Source: Candidatus Saccharicenans sp. (lineage in GTDB: Bacteria; Acidobacteriota; Aminicenantia; Aminicenantales; Saccharicenantaceae). From it: a stretch of DNA of 64,000 nucleotides. Within the stretch, counting starts at the first letter, position 1; every line of letters begins with the position of its first letter. Both the position numbers and the translations under genes were made by a program. The notes beneath the pieces were generated by a model. The model had not been told where the DNA came from and searched no databases. It saw nothing but the letters and a program-made list of their open reading frames with translations. This document shows, one piece after another, positions 25,111-33,789 of the stretch. The DNA lies in NCBI GenBank assembly GCA_030017715.1, contig JASEIU010000001.1, positions 82,677 to 146,676 on the forward strand, in the 5' to 3' direction.

Positions 25111-26019
25111 ATGGAACAGAAAACCAGACCGGTGGGCGAGGTGGATATACCCGGTATTCCTGTTTTTAAGAAAGGCAAGGTCAGGAATGTTTTTGACCTG
25201 GGGGACAAACTGCTGATTGTGGCCACTGACCGGATATCGGCCTTTGACTTTGTTCTTCCCTCCCTGATCCCGCACAAGGGAAAGGTTCTGACTCAGATCT
25301 CCAGGTTCTGGTTTGATTATACTTACCTGATCTGTCCCAATCACATGATTTCCACTGAACTGACCGATTTTCCGAAAGAACTTCATAAGCAGGCCGACCT
25401 GCTGGAGAAAAGGTCGATGCTGGTCAAGAAAACCAGGGTCATTCCGGTCGAATGCGTCGTCAGGGGCTACCTTTCAGGCACCGGCTGGAAGGAGTACCAG
25501 GAAACAGGAAGGGTCTGCGGGATAAAGCTGCCCAAGGGACTTCAGGAATCTTCCCGGCTGGAAGAACCGATCTTCACTCCCTCCACCAAGGCCGAAGTCG
25601 GCCACGATGAGAATATTACCTTTAAAGAAATGGAAAAAATTGCCGGAGAGGAACTGGCCGAAAAAATCAGGAAAATCAGCCTCGAGCTTTATCAGAAGGC
25701 CAGCCTCTATGCCGTATCAAGGGGAATTATTCTGGCCGATACCAAGTTCGAATTCGGGCTTGATGAAAACGACGAACTGATTCTGATCGACGAGCTGTTC
25801 ACTCCGGATTCTTCCCGGTTCTGGCCGCTGGCTGAGTATGCTCCGGGCAAGGGGCAACCCAGCCTGGATAAACAGTTTGTCCGGGATTACCTGATCAGCA
25901 CCGGCTGGGACAGGAAGACTCCGCCGCCTCCGCCGCTGCCGGAAGAAATTATCGAGCAGACCTCCAGGCGGTATCTGGAAATTTATCGGCTTCTGACCGG
26001 GAAATCTGATTTGCCCTGA
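25111..26019 (+). CDS. purC: SAICAR synthase (PurC)
   Basis: 302 residues, phosphoribosylaminoimidazole-succinocarboxamide synthase, step 8 of purine synthesis (CAIR + Asp + ATP to SAICAR). It is close to the longer (about 300 aa) bacterial/yeast-like type. Landmarks: 'GKVRNVFDLGDKLLIVATDR' (ATP-binding strands), 'VIPVECVVRGYLSGTGWKEY', 'FTPSTKAEVGHDENI' and 'IILADTKFEFGLD'. A ribosome site (CAGGAGAATCG) precedes the ATG. No other pur genes are nearby; it heads a run of purC, PHP, cvpA and HTH genes on the same strand. Confidence 0.96.
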   Translation: MEQKTRPVGEVDIPGIPVFKKGKVRNVFDLGDKLLIVATDRISAFDFVLPSLIPHKGKVLTQISRFWFDYTYLICPNHMISTELTDFPKELHKQADLLEKRSMLVKKTRVIPVECVVRGYLSGTGWKEYQETGRVCGIKLPKGLQESSRLEEPIFTPSTKAEVGHDENITFKEMEKIAGEELAEKIRKISLELYQKASLYAVSRGIILADTKFEFGLDENDELILIDELFTPDSSRFWPLAEYAPGKGQPSLDKQFVRDYLISTGWDRKTPPPPPLPEEIIEQTSRRYLEIYRLLTGKSDLP

Positions 26020-26067
26020 ATCGCCGACAAAAATATATAGATTATTTAAGAAGATTTGATCGGGACC

Positions 26068-26952
26068 ATGATAGACGGATTGGTTGACCTTCATATTCAT
26101 TCTTCCTTCAGTTGCGACGGCGATTATTCGCCCGAAAGGCTGATCAGGATGGCCGTAGAGGAAGGATTCCGGGCCATTGCCATAGCCGACCACGACACCG
26201 TGGCCGCTTATCCCGGGGCCATTAGAGCCGGGGAGAAAAGGGGTCTGGAAGTCATTCCCAGCATCGAGGTGACTACGGTTTTCGACGCCCGCGAGTTTCA
26301 TCTGATGCTGCCCTTTGTCGACTGGGAGAGCGAGGCTATCAGATACATTATTTCCAGGCTGGAAAGTTCCAGAGAAGAAGAAGCCCGGACCAGAGTGGCC
26401 AGGCTAAGGGAGAACGGTCTGGAAATCGACTGGGAAGAAATCCGGGAAAAATCGGGCCAGACTCCGCCGCTCGGGGTCAAAATTGCCCAGATTATCCTGG
26501 ACAAGCCTGAAAGCCGGCAGAAGCCAGAGCTAAGGAAATATTATGATGACGACCGGCAACCGAAAGCGCCGTATCTTTTTTATCAGGACTTTTTTACCGA
26601 AGGCGCCCCGGCCTATGTCCCGAAAAATCACATCCCTCTCCAGGAGGTCCTCAGTCTGGCTCCCCTCACCGGCGGGGTGCCGGTGCTGTCCCACCCCGGA
26701 GCTTATTTTCAGAGGACAACCAGGGCTGATTTGTTGGTCCTGAAGGAGCTTGGACTTCAGGGGCTGGAAGTCTATACCTCCTACCACAACCAGGATGAAA
26801 CCGAATATTACCGGGAACTGGCCCGGGAGCTGGACCTGGTGGCCACCGCCGGTTCGGATTTTCACGGCCGCATCAAGCCCGCAGTAAAATTCGGCTTGAT
26901 AAAAAACGGCGATTATTCTATGGTTGAAAAGTTAAGAGAAAGAAGGGTCTGA
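26068..26952 (+). CDS. PHP-domain phosphoesterase (RNase AM/YciV-like)
   Basis: 294 residues from the ATG at 26068; a TTG four codons earlier is an alternative and neither has a strong ribosome site. The PHP metal ligands are intact: 'VDLHIHSSFSCDG' (HxH), 'IAIADHDTVAAY' (ADHD), 'LSHPGAY' (HPG) and 'ATAGSDFHGR' (SDFHG). The arrangement resembles the TrpH/YciV group, 5'-3' exonucleases or 3',5'-nucleotide bisphosphate phosphatases. The gene follows purC by 48 nt, and its stop overlaps the cvpA start (TGATG). Confidence 0.88.
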   Translation: MIDGLVDLHIHSSFSCDGDYSPERLIRMAVEEGFRAIAIADHDTVAAYPGAIRAGEKRGLEVIPSIEVTTVFDAREFHLMLPFVDWESEAIRYIISRLESSREEEARTRVARLRENGLEIDWEEIREKSGQTPPLGVKIAQIILDKPESRQKPELRKYYDDDRQPKAPYLFYQDFFTEGAPAYVPKNHIPLQEVLSLAPLTGGVPVLSHPGAYFQRTTRADLLVLKELGLQGLEVYTSYHNQDETEYYRELARELDLVATAGSDFHGRIKPAVKFGLIKNGDYSMVEKLRERRV

Positions 26953-27494
26953 TGTCTATTCACCTGAACTGGCTTGATACTCTGCTGCTGGTAATCCTTC
27001 TGGTTACTTTTATCATCGGACTGGTCAAGGGTTTTATCAGGCAGATAATCGGCCTCCTGGCTGTGGTGGCCGGGTTGGTCCTGGCTTCACGTTATTATGG
27101 CTGGCTGTCCTGGAAGCTGTTCAACCGGATTGAGTCGGACTTCTGGAGAAGCGGACTGAGCTTTCTGATAATCTTTTTTGCCCTGGTTCTGGCCGGCTGG
27201 CTGGCAGGCTTTCTGCTCAGCAAATTGATGAAGGGCACTCTCAGTCTGGCCAATCATCTGCTGGGCGGGGCCCTGGGACTGCTGAAGGGTGTGCTGATCG
27301 GGGCGGTTATAGTTTTTGCCATGCTCAGCTTCGATTTTCAGCGTCAGGCCATCATCGGCTCCAGGCTGGCTCCAGCTATGGTCAAGATATCCCGGGCTCT
27401 GGTTCTTTTGATTCCGCAGAATTTAAAAGATCGTTTCAGCGATACAGTTAAGAGGTATGAGGGTAAAGGAGGAGGGCATGAGCAAAAAATATGA
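26952..27494 (+). CDS. CvpA family inner-membrane protein
   Basis: 180 residues with four hydrophobic segments: 'LDTLLLVILLVTFIIGLVKG', 'IIGLLAVVAGLVLA', 'LSFLIIFFALVLAGWLAGFL' and 'GLLKGVLIGAVIVFAML'. The GxxKGF and 'LLGGALGLLKG' patterns fit the CvpA (colicin V production) family, poorly understood membrane proteins that often sit next to purF or mutS genes; here it is near purC. Its ATG shares a base with the PHP stop codon, and its last 17 nt overlap the next gene. Confidence 0.88.
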   Translation: MSIHLNWLDTLLLVILLVTFIIGLVKGFIRQIIGLLAVVAGLVLASRYYGWLSWKLFNRIESDFWRSGLSFLIIFFALVLAGWLAGFLLSKLMKGTLSLANHLLGGALGLLKGVLIGAVIVFAMLSFDFQRQAIIGSRLAPAMVKISRALVLLIPQNLKDRFSDTVKRYEGKGGGHEQKI

Positions 27495-27714
27495 AGAACT
27501 GACCATCCACCAGAAGCTGGAGTCGTTGATTCGCGATATGGTCGAAAAGGAAATTCACCTCAAAGAAGCCCTGACTGAGTTTGAGAAGATTTACCTGGAA
27601 ACTGCCGCCTCCAAGTACCGGGCCAATAAATCCAGAATGGCCCAGGCCCTGGGCATACACCGGAATACACTCCACAATCGTTTCAAAGCTCTGAAAATCA
27701 GGAAGAAAAAATAG
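27478..27714 (+). CDS. Small Fis-type helix-turn-helix protein
   Basis: 78 residues from the ATG at 27478, which follows AAAGGAGGAGGGC; an upstream in-frame ATG is ruled out by that ribosome site. The C-terminal half is a Fis/NtrC-type DNA-binding helix-turn-helix ('KSRMAQALGIHRNTLHNRFK') with a Lys-rich end. The N-terminal half is a helix likely used for dimerisation. There is no AAA+ or receiver domain, so alone it could only bind DNA, as Fis does. It overlaps cvpA by 17 nt and lies just upstream of the groESL promoter. The target sites are unknown. Confidence 0.82.
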   Translation: MSKKYEELTIHQKLESLIRDMVEKEIHLKEALTEFEKIYLETAASKYRANKSRMAQALGIHRNTLHNRFKALKIRKKK

Positions 27715-27755
27715 CAGTCAGGGCCTCAGTCTGCTAAAATTTTAATCAGAAAATC

Positions 27756-27784
27756 TTGACAACTTTAATGTCATATTTTATAAT
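27756..27784 (+). promoter_or_regulatory. Consensus sigma-70 promoter of groESL
   Basis: TTGACA (27756-27761), 17 nt, then TATAAT (27779-27784): both boxes and the spacing are perfect. The last base of the -10 is the first base of the CIRCE operator. Confidence 0.92.
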
Positions 27785-27810
27785 TAGCACTCTAAAAATC
27801 AGACTGCTAA
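27784..27810 (+). promoter_or_regulatory. CIRCE operator (HrcA binding site) of groESL
   Basis: TTAGCACTC - nine bases - GACTGCTAA matches the CIRCE consensus TTAGCACTC-N9-GAGTGCTAA with one mismatch. Its place at and after the -10 box implies repression by HrcA, relieved on heat shock. hrcA itself is not in the window. Confidence 0.93.
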
Positions 27811-27835
27811 ATTAATTTAAGTGAGGAGGTCTTTC

Positions 27836-28126
27836 ATGAAGATTCAACCACTTTATGACCGTGTTCTCTTAAAGAGGATTGAGGAACAGGAAGTAAAGAG
27901 GGGGAACATCATCATCCCCGACACCGCCAAGGAAAAACCCCAGGAAGCTGAGGTGATTGAGGTCGGCAAGGGGAGGGTGAACGAAGAAGGAAAAGTTGTT
28001 CCCCTGACGGTTAAGAAGGGCGATCGCGTGCTCATCGGCAAGTACAGCGGCACCGAAGTCACCATCGACGGTGTGGAGCATGTCATCGTCCGCGAAGAAG
28101 AAATTCTTGCTGTTATAACCAAGTAA
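27836..28126 (+). CDS. groES: Co-chaperonin GroES
   Basis: 96 residues, normal for the family, starting at the ATG at 27836 after GAGGAGG. The opening '[19 protein letters not shown]', the mobile-loop region '[19 protein letters not shown]', and the end '[12 protein letters not shown]' are typical. It caps the GroEL ring. First gene of the groES-groEL operon, 18 nt before groEL, controlled by the promoter and CIRCE site directly upstream. Confidence 0.98.
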   Translation: MKIQPLYDRVLLKRIEEQEVKRGNIIIPDTAKEKPQEAEVIEVGKGRVNEEGKVVPLTVKKGDRVLIGKYSGTEVTIDGVEHVIVREEEILAVITK

Positions 28127-28144
28127 CGGATAAGGAGGTAGACC

Positions 28145-29761
28145 ATGGCTAAACAAATTATCGTTGGAGATGAAGCCAGACAGGCTTTATTGAGAGGCGT
28201 CAACATTCTGAGCAACGTGGTCAAGGCCACCCTGGGACCGCGCGGCAAAAACGTTATCCTTGATAAGAAGTTCGGTTCCCCCACCAGCACCAAGGACGGC
28301 GTGACCGTGGCCAAGGAAATCGAACTGAAAGACCCCTGGGAGAACATGGGGGCGCAGCTGGTCAAGGAGGTAGCTTCCAAGACCTCTGACGTGGCCGGCG
28401 ACGGAACCACCACGGCCACCGTTCTGGCCCAGATAATCTACGCCGAGGGCATCAAGCATGTGACTGCCGGCCGGAATCCCAACCTGATCAAGAAGGGAAT
28501 CGACCGGACAGTTGAAGAAGTGGTTAAAGAACTCAAAAGCATGAGCCGGGAAGTCACCGGCGAGATGATCGCCCAGGTCGGTGCCATTTCCGCCAACAAC
28601 GACGAATCCATCGGCAAAATTATCGCTGAGGCCATGGAGAAAGTCGGCAAGGACGGCGTTATCACCGTGGAAGAGGCCAAAGGTCTGGAAACCACCCTGG
28701 AATTCGTCGAGGGTATGCAGTTCGACCGCGGCTATCTCTCCCCCTACTTCATCACCGACCCGGAGAGAATGGAGTGCGTGCTGGAGAATCCGCTGATTCT
28801 GCTCCATGAGAAAAAGATTTCCAACCTGAGAGAGTTCCTGCCGCTGCTGGAAAGCGTGGCCAAAATGGGCCGGGCTCTGCTGGTAGTGGCGGAAGAAGTC
28901 GAAGGCGAAGCTCTGGCCACCCTGGTGGTCAATAAGCTCAAAGGCACCCTGATGTGCTGCGCCGTCAAGGCTCCTGGTTTCGGCGACAGGCGGAAAGCCA
29001 TGCTGGAAGACATTGCCATCCTGACCGGAGGCAAGGTCATCACCGAGGATATCGGAGTTAAGCTGGAAAATGTTACCATGGACTGGCTGGGTGAAGCGGC
29101 CAAGGTGGTGGTTGACAAAGACAATACTACCATCGTTGAAGGCAAGGGCAAACACAGCGAAATCCAGGCCAGGATCAAGCAGATCCGGACCCAGATCGAA
29201 GAAACCACTTCCGACTACGACCGTGAAAAACTGCAGGAAAGACTGGCCAAGATGGTCGGCGGAGTGGCCCTGATCAAGGTCGGAGCGGCTACCGAGACCG
29301 AACTCAAGGAAAAGAAAGCCCGGGTTGAAGACGCCATGCACGCCACCAAGGCGGCCGTGGAAGAGGGTATCGTTCCCGGAGGCGGAGTGGCCCTGCTGCG
29401 CTGCCAGAAAGCCCTGGAAAAGCTGAGCCTGGACGGCGATATGCAGATCGGCCTGCAGATCATCCGCCGGGCCATCGAGGAACCGCTGCGCCAGATTGCC
29501 GAAAACGCCGGGTACGAGGGCTCCATCGTGGTGGAGAAGGTCCGGGAAATGAAGCCGGATTTCGGGTTCAACGCCCTGACCGAAAAGTATGAGGACATGA
29601 TCAAGGCCGGAATCGTTGACCCGACCAAGGTTGTTCGCACCGCCCTGCAGAATGCGGCCAGCATTGCCGGATTGCTTCTGACCACCGAAGGTTGCGTTAC
29701 CGAAATTCCCGAGGAAGAGAAGAAACCCTCCTATCCCACCCCGCCCAGCGACATGTATTGA
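28145..29761 (+). CDS. groEL: Chaperonin GroEL
   Basis: 538 residues. ATP-dependent protein-folding ring. Diagnostic motifs: '[17 protein letters not shown]', '[15 protein letters not shown]' (nucleotide binding), '[20 protein letters not shown]', '[20 protein letters not shown]' and 'AAGIVDP'-like '[20 protein letters not shown]'. The C-terminus ends PPSDMY and lacks the Gly-Gly-Met repeats that line the cavity in many bacteria, a modest departure. The start follows AAGGAGG. A strong terminator closes the operon 29 nt after the stop. Confidence 0.98.
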   Translation: MAKQIIVGDEARQALLRGVNILSNVVKATLGPRGKNVILDKKFGSPTSTKDGVTVAKEIELKDPWENMGAQLVKEVASKTSDVAGDGTTTATVLAQIIYAEGIKHVTAGRNPNLIKKGIDRTVEEVVKELKSMSREVTGEMIAQVGAISANNDESIGKIIAEAMEKVGKDGVITVEEAKGLETTLEFVEGMQFDRGYLSPYFITDPERMECVLENPLILLHEKKISNLREFLPLLESVAKMGRALLVVAEEVEGEALATLVVNKLKGTLMCCAVKAPGFGDRRKAMLEDIAILTGGKVITEDIGVKLENVTMDWLGEAAKVVVDKDNTTIVEGKGKHSEIQARIKQIRTQIEETTSDYDREKLQERLAKMVGGVALIKVGAATETELKEKKARVEDAMHATKAAVEEGIVPGGGVALLRCQKALEKLSLDGDMQIGLQIIRRAIEEPLRQIAENAGYEGSIVVEKVREMKPDFGFNALTEKYEDMIKAGIVDPTKVVRTALQNAASIAGLLLTTEGCVTEIPEEEKKPSYPTPPSDMY

Positions 29762-29789
29762 TAGCTGATAACTGCAGCAGTTAACGATA

Positions 29790-29830
29790 AGGCCGCTTTC
29801 AGGTTGACTGAAAGCGGCCTTTCTTTTTTT
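29790..29830 (+). terminator. Rho-independent terminator of groESL
   Basis: A perfect 13-bp stem (29790-29802 with 29808-29820) with a GTTGA loop is followed by TTCTTTTTTT. Confidence 0.96.
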
Positions 29831-29894
29831 GAGCCCGGCGGCCGGCCTGTGGTATATTAAGCGCGTTGACAACTGGCAATCAAAAAAAATTCTG

Positions 29895-32192
29895 ATGAAA
29901 ATTCTCGACCGGTATCTGCTGCGAGAGATTATCCCGGCTTTTCTGGTTTCCCTGGGTTTTATCATCCTGGTCTTGCTGATGAACGAACTGTTCTACCTGG
30001 CAGAAATTTTTCTGACCCGGGAAGTGCCCCTGAAAGTTGTTCTCAGGGTTCTGCTTTTTCTTCTGCCCTCCATCCTGTCCCTGGCCCTGCCCCTGGCTTT
30101 TATGTCCGGGGTGCTGGGCGGGCTCGGCCGCCTGGCCGGGGACCGCGAAGCCGAAGCTCTGCGCTTGCTGGGCATAAGTCCCGGCCGGGTGCTGGGGCCT
30201 GTTCTGGTTCTGGGCGGCGCGCTGTTTATAATCTGCCTGACCTTCACCTTCTGGCTCACTCCGGCGGCCAATTACCGCTGGCTTCAGACCATGGTCAATT
30301 CCGTGCTGAATGAGGTCAGGCTGGACCTCGAACCCGGCCGGTTCTTGGAGTCTCTCCCGGGCAAAGTCCTGTACCTGGAAAGAATGAAAGCTGGCGGACA
30401 GTGGCAGGAGGTTTTTCTGTATCAAAAGGACGATTCGGGCGGAGTGGAAATAATCGCGGCCGGAGAAGCCAGGCTCGAGCTCTGGCCCGAACGGCAGGAA
30501 GCCTCGATTCTGCTGGAGAAGGGCCGGAGTTACAGGCTTCGTCCCGAAGACCCTGACAGCCTGAGTCTGGCCGAATTTGAAAGAAGCCGTCAGAACCTGG
30601 ACCTTAAAGGTCTGAAGCAGAATTTTTCGCTGGTAAAAAAGAGCCGTGAAAAAGACATCAAGGAACTATGGAATGACAGAAAGCTTTTCAGGGGTCAAGA
30701 CACCTATGAAAGTCGCCTGACGGCCCTGGAACTTCATAAAAGGTTTAGCCTTTCGGCTACCTGCCTGCTGTTTGTTTTTTTGGGAGTGGGACTTGGCTGG
30801 AGGCAATGGCCGGGCGGTCGGCTGGGTGGTTACGGTCTGAGCCTGCTGCTAATTCTGGCTTACTATTTCCTGCTGATAACCGGAGAACAGAAGGCCCTGC
30901 AGGGGAGCCTGGCCCCCTGGCTGGCCATGTGGCTGCCCAACCTGATTATCCTGGCCGCCGGCCTGCATTTCTTCTTCCGGACGTTCATGGGTGACCGGGG
31001 GATAAGGGTTCTCCGACCGGCCGGCCTGAAGAGAGCTTTATCAAGCTTACATAAGCGACCGGGTGTTTTAAGAAATAAGGCCCTGGCCACTGTCAGAACC
31101 GGCGGGGCCTTGACCGCTCTTACCGATAGCTATGTTTTTTCCAGATTCTTTCGGTTATTGTTTTGGATTTTTTTAGCCCTGCTGGTGGTTATGGCGGCCG
31201 TGACTTTTCTTTGGCGGCTGGAGCTTGTTCAGGACCACGACAGGACCTGGAAAGACCTCCTGGCTTTTATCTGGTTCAAGACCCCGGAATTTGCCCTTTT
31301 CAGTCTTCTGCTGGCGGTCCCGGCTGCAACCGCCCTCAGCCTGGGGCTTTTTTACCGGCGTAAGGAGATACTGGCTTTCATTTCCTCGGGCTTGAGCTAC
31401 TCGCGGGTGATTCGCTCGCTGCTGATTTTTGGCCTGCTTCTTACTCCGCTGCTGTTTGTCTGGCAGGACCGAATTCTCAGCCGCAGCAATTATAGGGCGG
31501 AAGAGCTCTGGGCCCGGTTGTCAGACCGTCCGGCCCGAACCTTCAGCTTTGCCAATCGCTACTGGCTCAAATCCCGGATTGACGGTCATTTCTATCACTA
31601 TGAGTTGATCCGGCCTGAAATCAGGTCCCTTTACCGCCTGCTGATTCTGGAACAGGCGGCGGACCGGCCGGGTTTCGACAGGATACTCTACGCCGGAGAA
31701 GCCCTGGTTCAGGACGAACGGCTGATTTTGAAGGATGGCTGGGAGCGGACTTTTTCAGACCAGGAGTCGAGACTGAACAGATTTGGCCTGATGAGCCTGG
31801 AATTGCCCGGTGCCGCCCATCATCTCTTCAGGGAATGGAAAGAGCCGGCTGCCATGAAGGCCGCGGAGCTCAAATCTTACGCCCGGGAGCTGGAAGAATC
31901 GGGCCTTCCGGCCGGCCGCTTTTGCCTGGAGGCTCAATTCCGCCTGGCCTTTTCATTTTCAGGGCTGGCGCTTATTCTGCTGGCCTGCGCTTTGACCGGA
32001 CTCCTGGCGGTAAGGGGATTTCTCTGGCCGCTGGCCGGCAGCTTGACAGCCGTGTTCGTTTACTGGCAGAGCCTGGCCGTTTTGAGAAGTCTTGGCCTGG
32101 CCGGACTACTGACGGCTTTTCTGGCCGCCTGGAGCGGGCCGATAATTTTTCTACTGCTAGGGATTTATCTTTTATCCAGAGCAAGAACCTGA
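29895..32192 (+). CDS. Fused LptF-LptG lipopolysaccharide-export permease
   Basis: About 765 residues from the ATG at 29895, roughly twice the length of one YjgP/YjgQ permease. The first half starts 'MKILDRYLLREIIPAFLVSL' and has the LptF/G pattern: three membrane helices, a periplasmic beta-jellyroll at about 130-260, three more helices ending near residue 370. After a linker a second copy begins near residue 408 ('SYVFSRFFRLLFWIFLALLV') with the same layout, including a jellyroll ('RYWLKSRIDGHFYHYELI'). It therefore looks like both permease subunits of the LptB2FG transporter in one chain. This supports an LPS-type outer membrane. No ribosome site precedes the ATG. lptA, lptB and lptC are not in the window. 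Confidence 0.87.
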   Translation: MKILDRYLLREIIPAFLVSLGFIILVLLMNELFYLAEIFLTREVPLKVVLRVLLFLLPSILSLALPLAFMSGVLGGLGRLAGDREAEALRLLGISPGRVLGPVLVLGGALFIICLTFTFWLTPAANYRWLQTMVNSVLNEVRLDLEPGRFLESLPGKVLYLERMKAGGQWQEVFLYQKDDSGGVEIIAAGEARLELWPERQEASILLEKGRSYRLRPEDPDSLSLAEFERSRQNLDLKGLKQNFSLVKKSREKDIKELWNDRKLFRGQDTYESRLTALELHKRFSLSATCLLFVFLGVGLGWRQWPGGRLGGYGLSLLLILAYYFLLITGEQKALQGSLAPWLAMWLPNLIILAAGLHFFFRTFMGDRGIRVLRPAGLKRALSSLHKRPGVLRNKALATVRTGGALTALTDSYVFSRFFRLLFWIFLALLVVMAAVTFLWRLELVQDHDRTWKDLLAFIWFKTPEFALFSLLLAVPAATALSLGLFYRRKEILAFISSGLSYSRVIRSLLIFGLLLTPLLFVWQDRILSRSNYRAEELWARLSDRPARTFSFANRYWLKSRIDGHFYHYELIRPEIRSLYRLLILEQAADRPGFDRILYAGEALVQDERLILKDGWERTFSDQESRLNRFGLMSLELPGAAHHLFREWKEPAAMKAAELKSYARELEESGLPAGRFCLEAQFRLAFSFSGLALILLACALTGLLAVRGFLWPLAGSLTAVFVYWQSLAVLRSLGLAGLLTAFLAAWSGPIIFLLLGIYLLSRART

Positions 32193-32203
32193 GACCGGCA
32201 CTA

Positions 32204-32689
32204 TTACATCTTGTACTTGCCCAGGTCTTCGGGTTTCAGGCTCTCCAGCCACTGTCTGAGTTTTTCGGAGTTTTCCAGATTCTCTTCGCTCTTCAAGCTG
32301 TGGGCTTTCCTGATGACTTCTTCGTCAACATATATCGGGGCATTCAGTCTGAGGGCCAGAGCAATAGCATCAGAGGGCCTGGAATCTATCAGATATGGGG
32401 TGTCCTGGTGGCGGCAGTAGATTATGGCATAGAAGGTGTTGTCGCGAACGTCATTGACCACTATCCGGTCAACCGAAATCTGGAGCTGTTCCAGGAAATT
32501 CTTCATCAGGTCATGGGTCATCGGACGCGGGGTGGGCACGCCTTCCAGGCTCAGGGCGATGGCGTTGGCTTCAAAAACGCCGATCCAGATGGGCAGAATC
32601 CGGTCAGACAGGGGGTCTTCCAGAACGACGATGGGCATCTTGGAAATCGGGTCGACCACCAGACCTTTGATTTTCATCAGAATTTCCAT
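32204..32689 (-). CDS. Bifunctional nuclease (DUF151/BFN) family protein
   Basis: 161 residues. 'VVDPISKMPIVVLEDPLSDR' and 'LPIWIGVFEANAIAL' with 'PRPMTHDLM' are the family core, and 'SRPSDAIALALRLNAPIYV' is the second conserved block. Plant members show DNase/RNase activity; bacterial members are uncharacterised but widespread. The C-terminal 25 residues are a short charged tail. GGGAGG lies 8 nt before the chosen ATG, which favours it over the in-frame ATG four codons later. It is convergent with the LptF-LptG gene. Confidence 0.88.
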   Translation of the reverse strand: MEILMKIKGLVVDPISKMPIVVLEDPLSDRILPIWIGVFEANAIALSLEGVPTPRPMTHDLMKNFLEQLQISVDRIVVNDVRDNTFYAIIYCRHQDTPYLIDSRPSDAIALALRLNAPIYVDEEVIRKAHSLKSEENLENSEKLRQWLESLKPEDLGKYKM

Positions 32690-32803
32690 TCGGCGCTCCC
32701 TCCCGGTACAAATTTAATATAGATTCCGGGGTAAGAGTTGTCAAGGAAAAGCTGGCCTACCTGGTCTGTTTCCGGCCCTTAAGGGCTTTTATATGACCTG
32801 TGT

Positions 32804-32814
32804 TATAATATAAT
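32804..32814 (+). promoter_or_regulatory. Two overlapping -10 boxes directly before the short GWxTD gene
   Basis: TATAATATAAT contains TATAAT at 32804 and again at 32809. The second ends 8 nt before the ATG, and no ribosome site is present, suggesting a leaderless transcript. No good -35 is visible. Confidence 0.4.
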
Positions 32815-32822
32815 CAAAGACA

Positions 32823-33752
32823 ATGAACGCAACCAAAACAAAAGGCTTCCGGATTTCTTTTTTCTTGATTGTCATCCCGGTGCTCTTTTTCCGCTGCGGC
32901 ACCGCCCGGCTGGAAAAAGCGCTCGGACCCAAAGACCGGGAATTTCTATCAATCGCCCGGTACACCATTACTTCAGAAGAAAGGAAGATTTTTCTGAAGT
33001 TGCCCCCCAGCGAGCGAAAAAGTTTCATAGAAGAATTCTGGAAGCGCCGGGATCCTCTTCCGGAAACGGTGGCCAACGAATTCAAGGAAGAGTATCTGCT
33101 TCGCATCGAGCAGGCCAACAAGCTTTTTGGTGAAGGCGGAAACCAGGGCTGGCTGAGCGACCGGGGGAGAGTCTGGATTACCCTCGGGCCGCCAGACCAC
33201 CGTGAGACCTATCCCCGGGGACAGAGTTTTTATGGCTTTCCGGTTGAAATCTGGCACTACGGCTTCTATCAGATTTATTTCATCGACCGGTTCTGGAATG
33301 GAAACTATCAACTGGACCCGGCCAGCGCCCAGCAGATTGCCGAAATAACCCGGGTCCAGGTTAGCTGGAATCAACCCGGCGGCCGGTTGTTTCAGAGCAG
33401 CCGGGCAATGGATTTTGAGGTTAGAATGGACCGGACGGCCGGGGACCGGGCGCTGATTGTGGTCAGTCTGCCTTATAGCCAGATCTGGTTTAAAGCCCGG
33501 GAGGCCAGGTTGGAGACGGTTATCGAGGTCAAGATTGAAATAGAAGATGCCGCCGGCAAAAAAGTCCGGGAGGACGACCGGACGGTTGAAATTTCGGTGA
33601 CTCCGGAAGAGTTAAAGGATAAGTTTGACCGGACCTACGACCTCGAATTCCAGGCCGAGGTCAGCGGCCAGAGTCCTTTTACCATTAAAGTCACGGTGGA
33701 GAACAAGACCGAGAACAAGAAATCGGAAAAAAAACTTAAATTTGATTTCTGA
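32823..33752 (+). CDS. Short GWxTD-domain exported protein (module B)
   Basis: 309 residues. An N-terminal hydrophobic segment (residues 11-23, ISFFLIVIPVLFF) followed by RCGTA suggests a signal peptide, possibly of lipoprotein type, although the lipobox is not standard. The GWxTD signature is present: 'FWKRRDPLPETVANEFKEEY', then 'GWLSDRGRVWITLGPP'. After it, 'EIWHYGFYQIYFIDRFWNGN' and a single beta-sandwich (about 190-305, ending 'TIKVTVENKTENKKSEKKLKF'). Unlike the two long GWxTD proteins here it has no TPR region. Function unknown; it likely works in the periplasm with the module B partners. Confidence 0.82.
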   Translation: MNATKTKGFRISFFLIVIPVLFFRCGTARLEKALGPKDREFLSIARYTITSEERKIFLKLPPSERKSFIEEFWKRRDPLPETVANEFKEEYLLRIEQANKLFGEGGNQGWLSDRGRVWITLGPPDHRETYPRGQSFYGFPVEIWHYGFYQIYFIDRFWNGNYQLDPASAQQIAEITRVQVSWNQPGGRLFQSSRAMDFEVRMDRTAGDRALIVVSLPYSQIWFKAREARLETVIEVKIEIEDAAGKKVREDDRTVEISVTPEELKDKFDRTYDLEFQAEVSGQSPFTIKVTVENKTENKKSEKKLKFDF

Positions 33753-33789
33753 AAGCAGCGTTTTCGGGGGCAACGAAACCTTTTCTCAT

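Noticed and set aside
28187..29965. Long (592-codon) open frame antisense to groEL
   Set aside because: It is a shadow of groEL; high GC third positions keep the opposite frame open, and the protein is low in family character.
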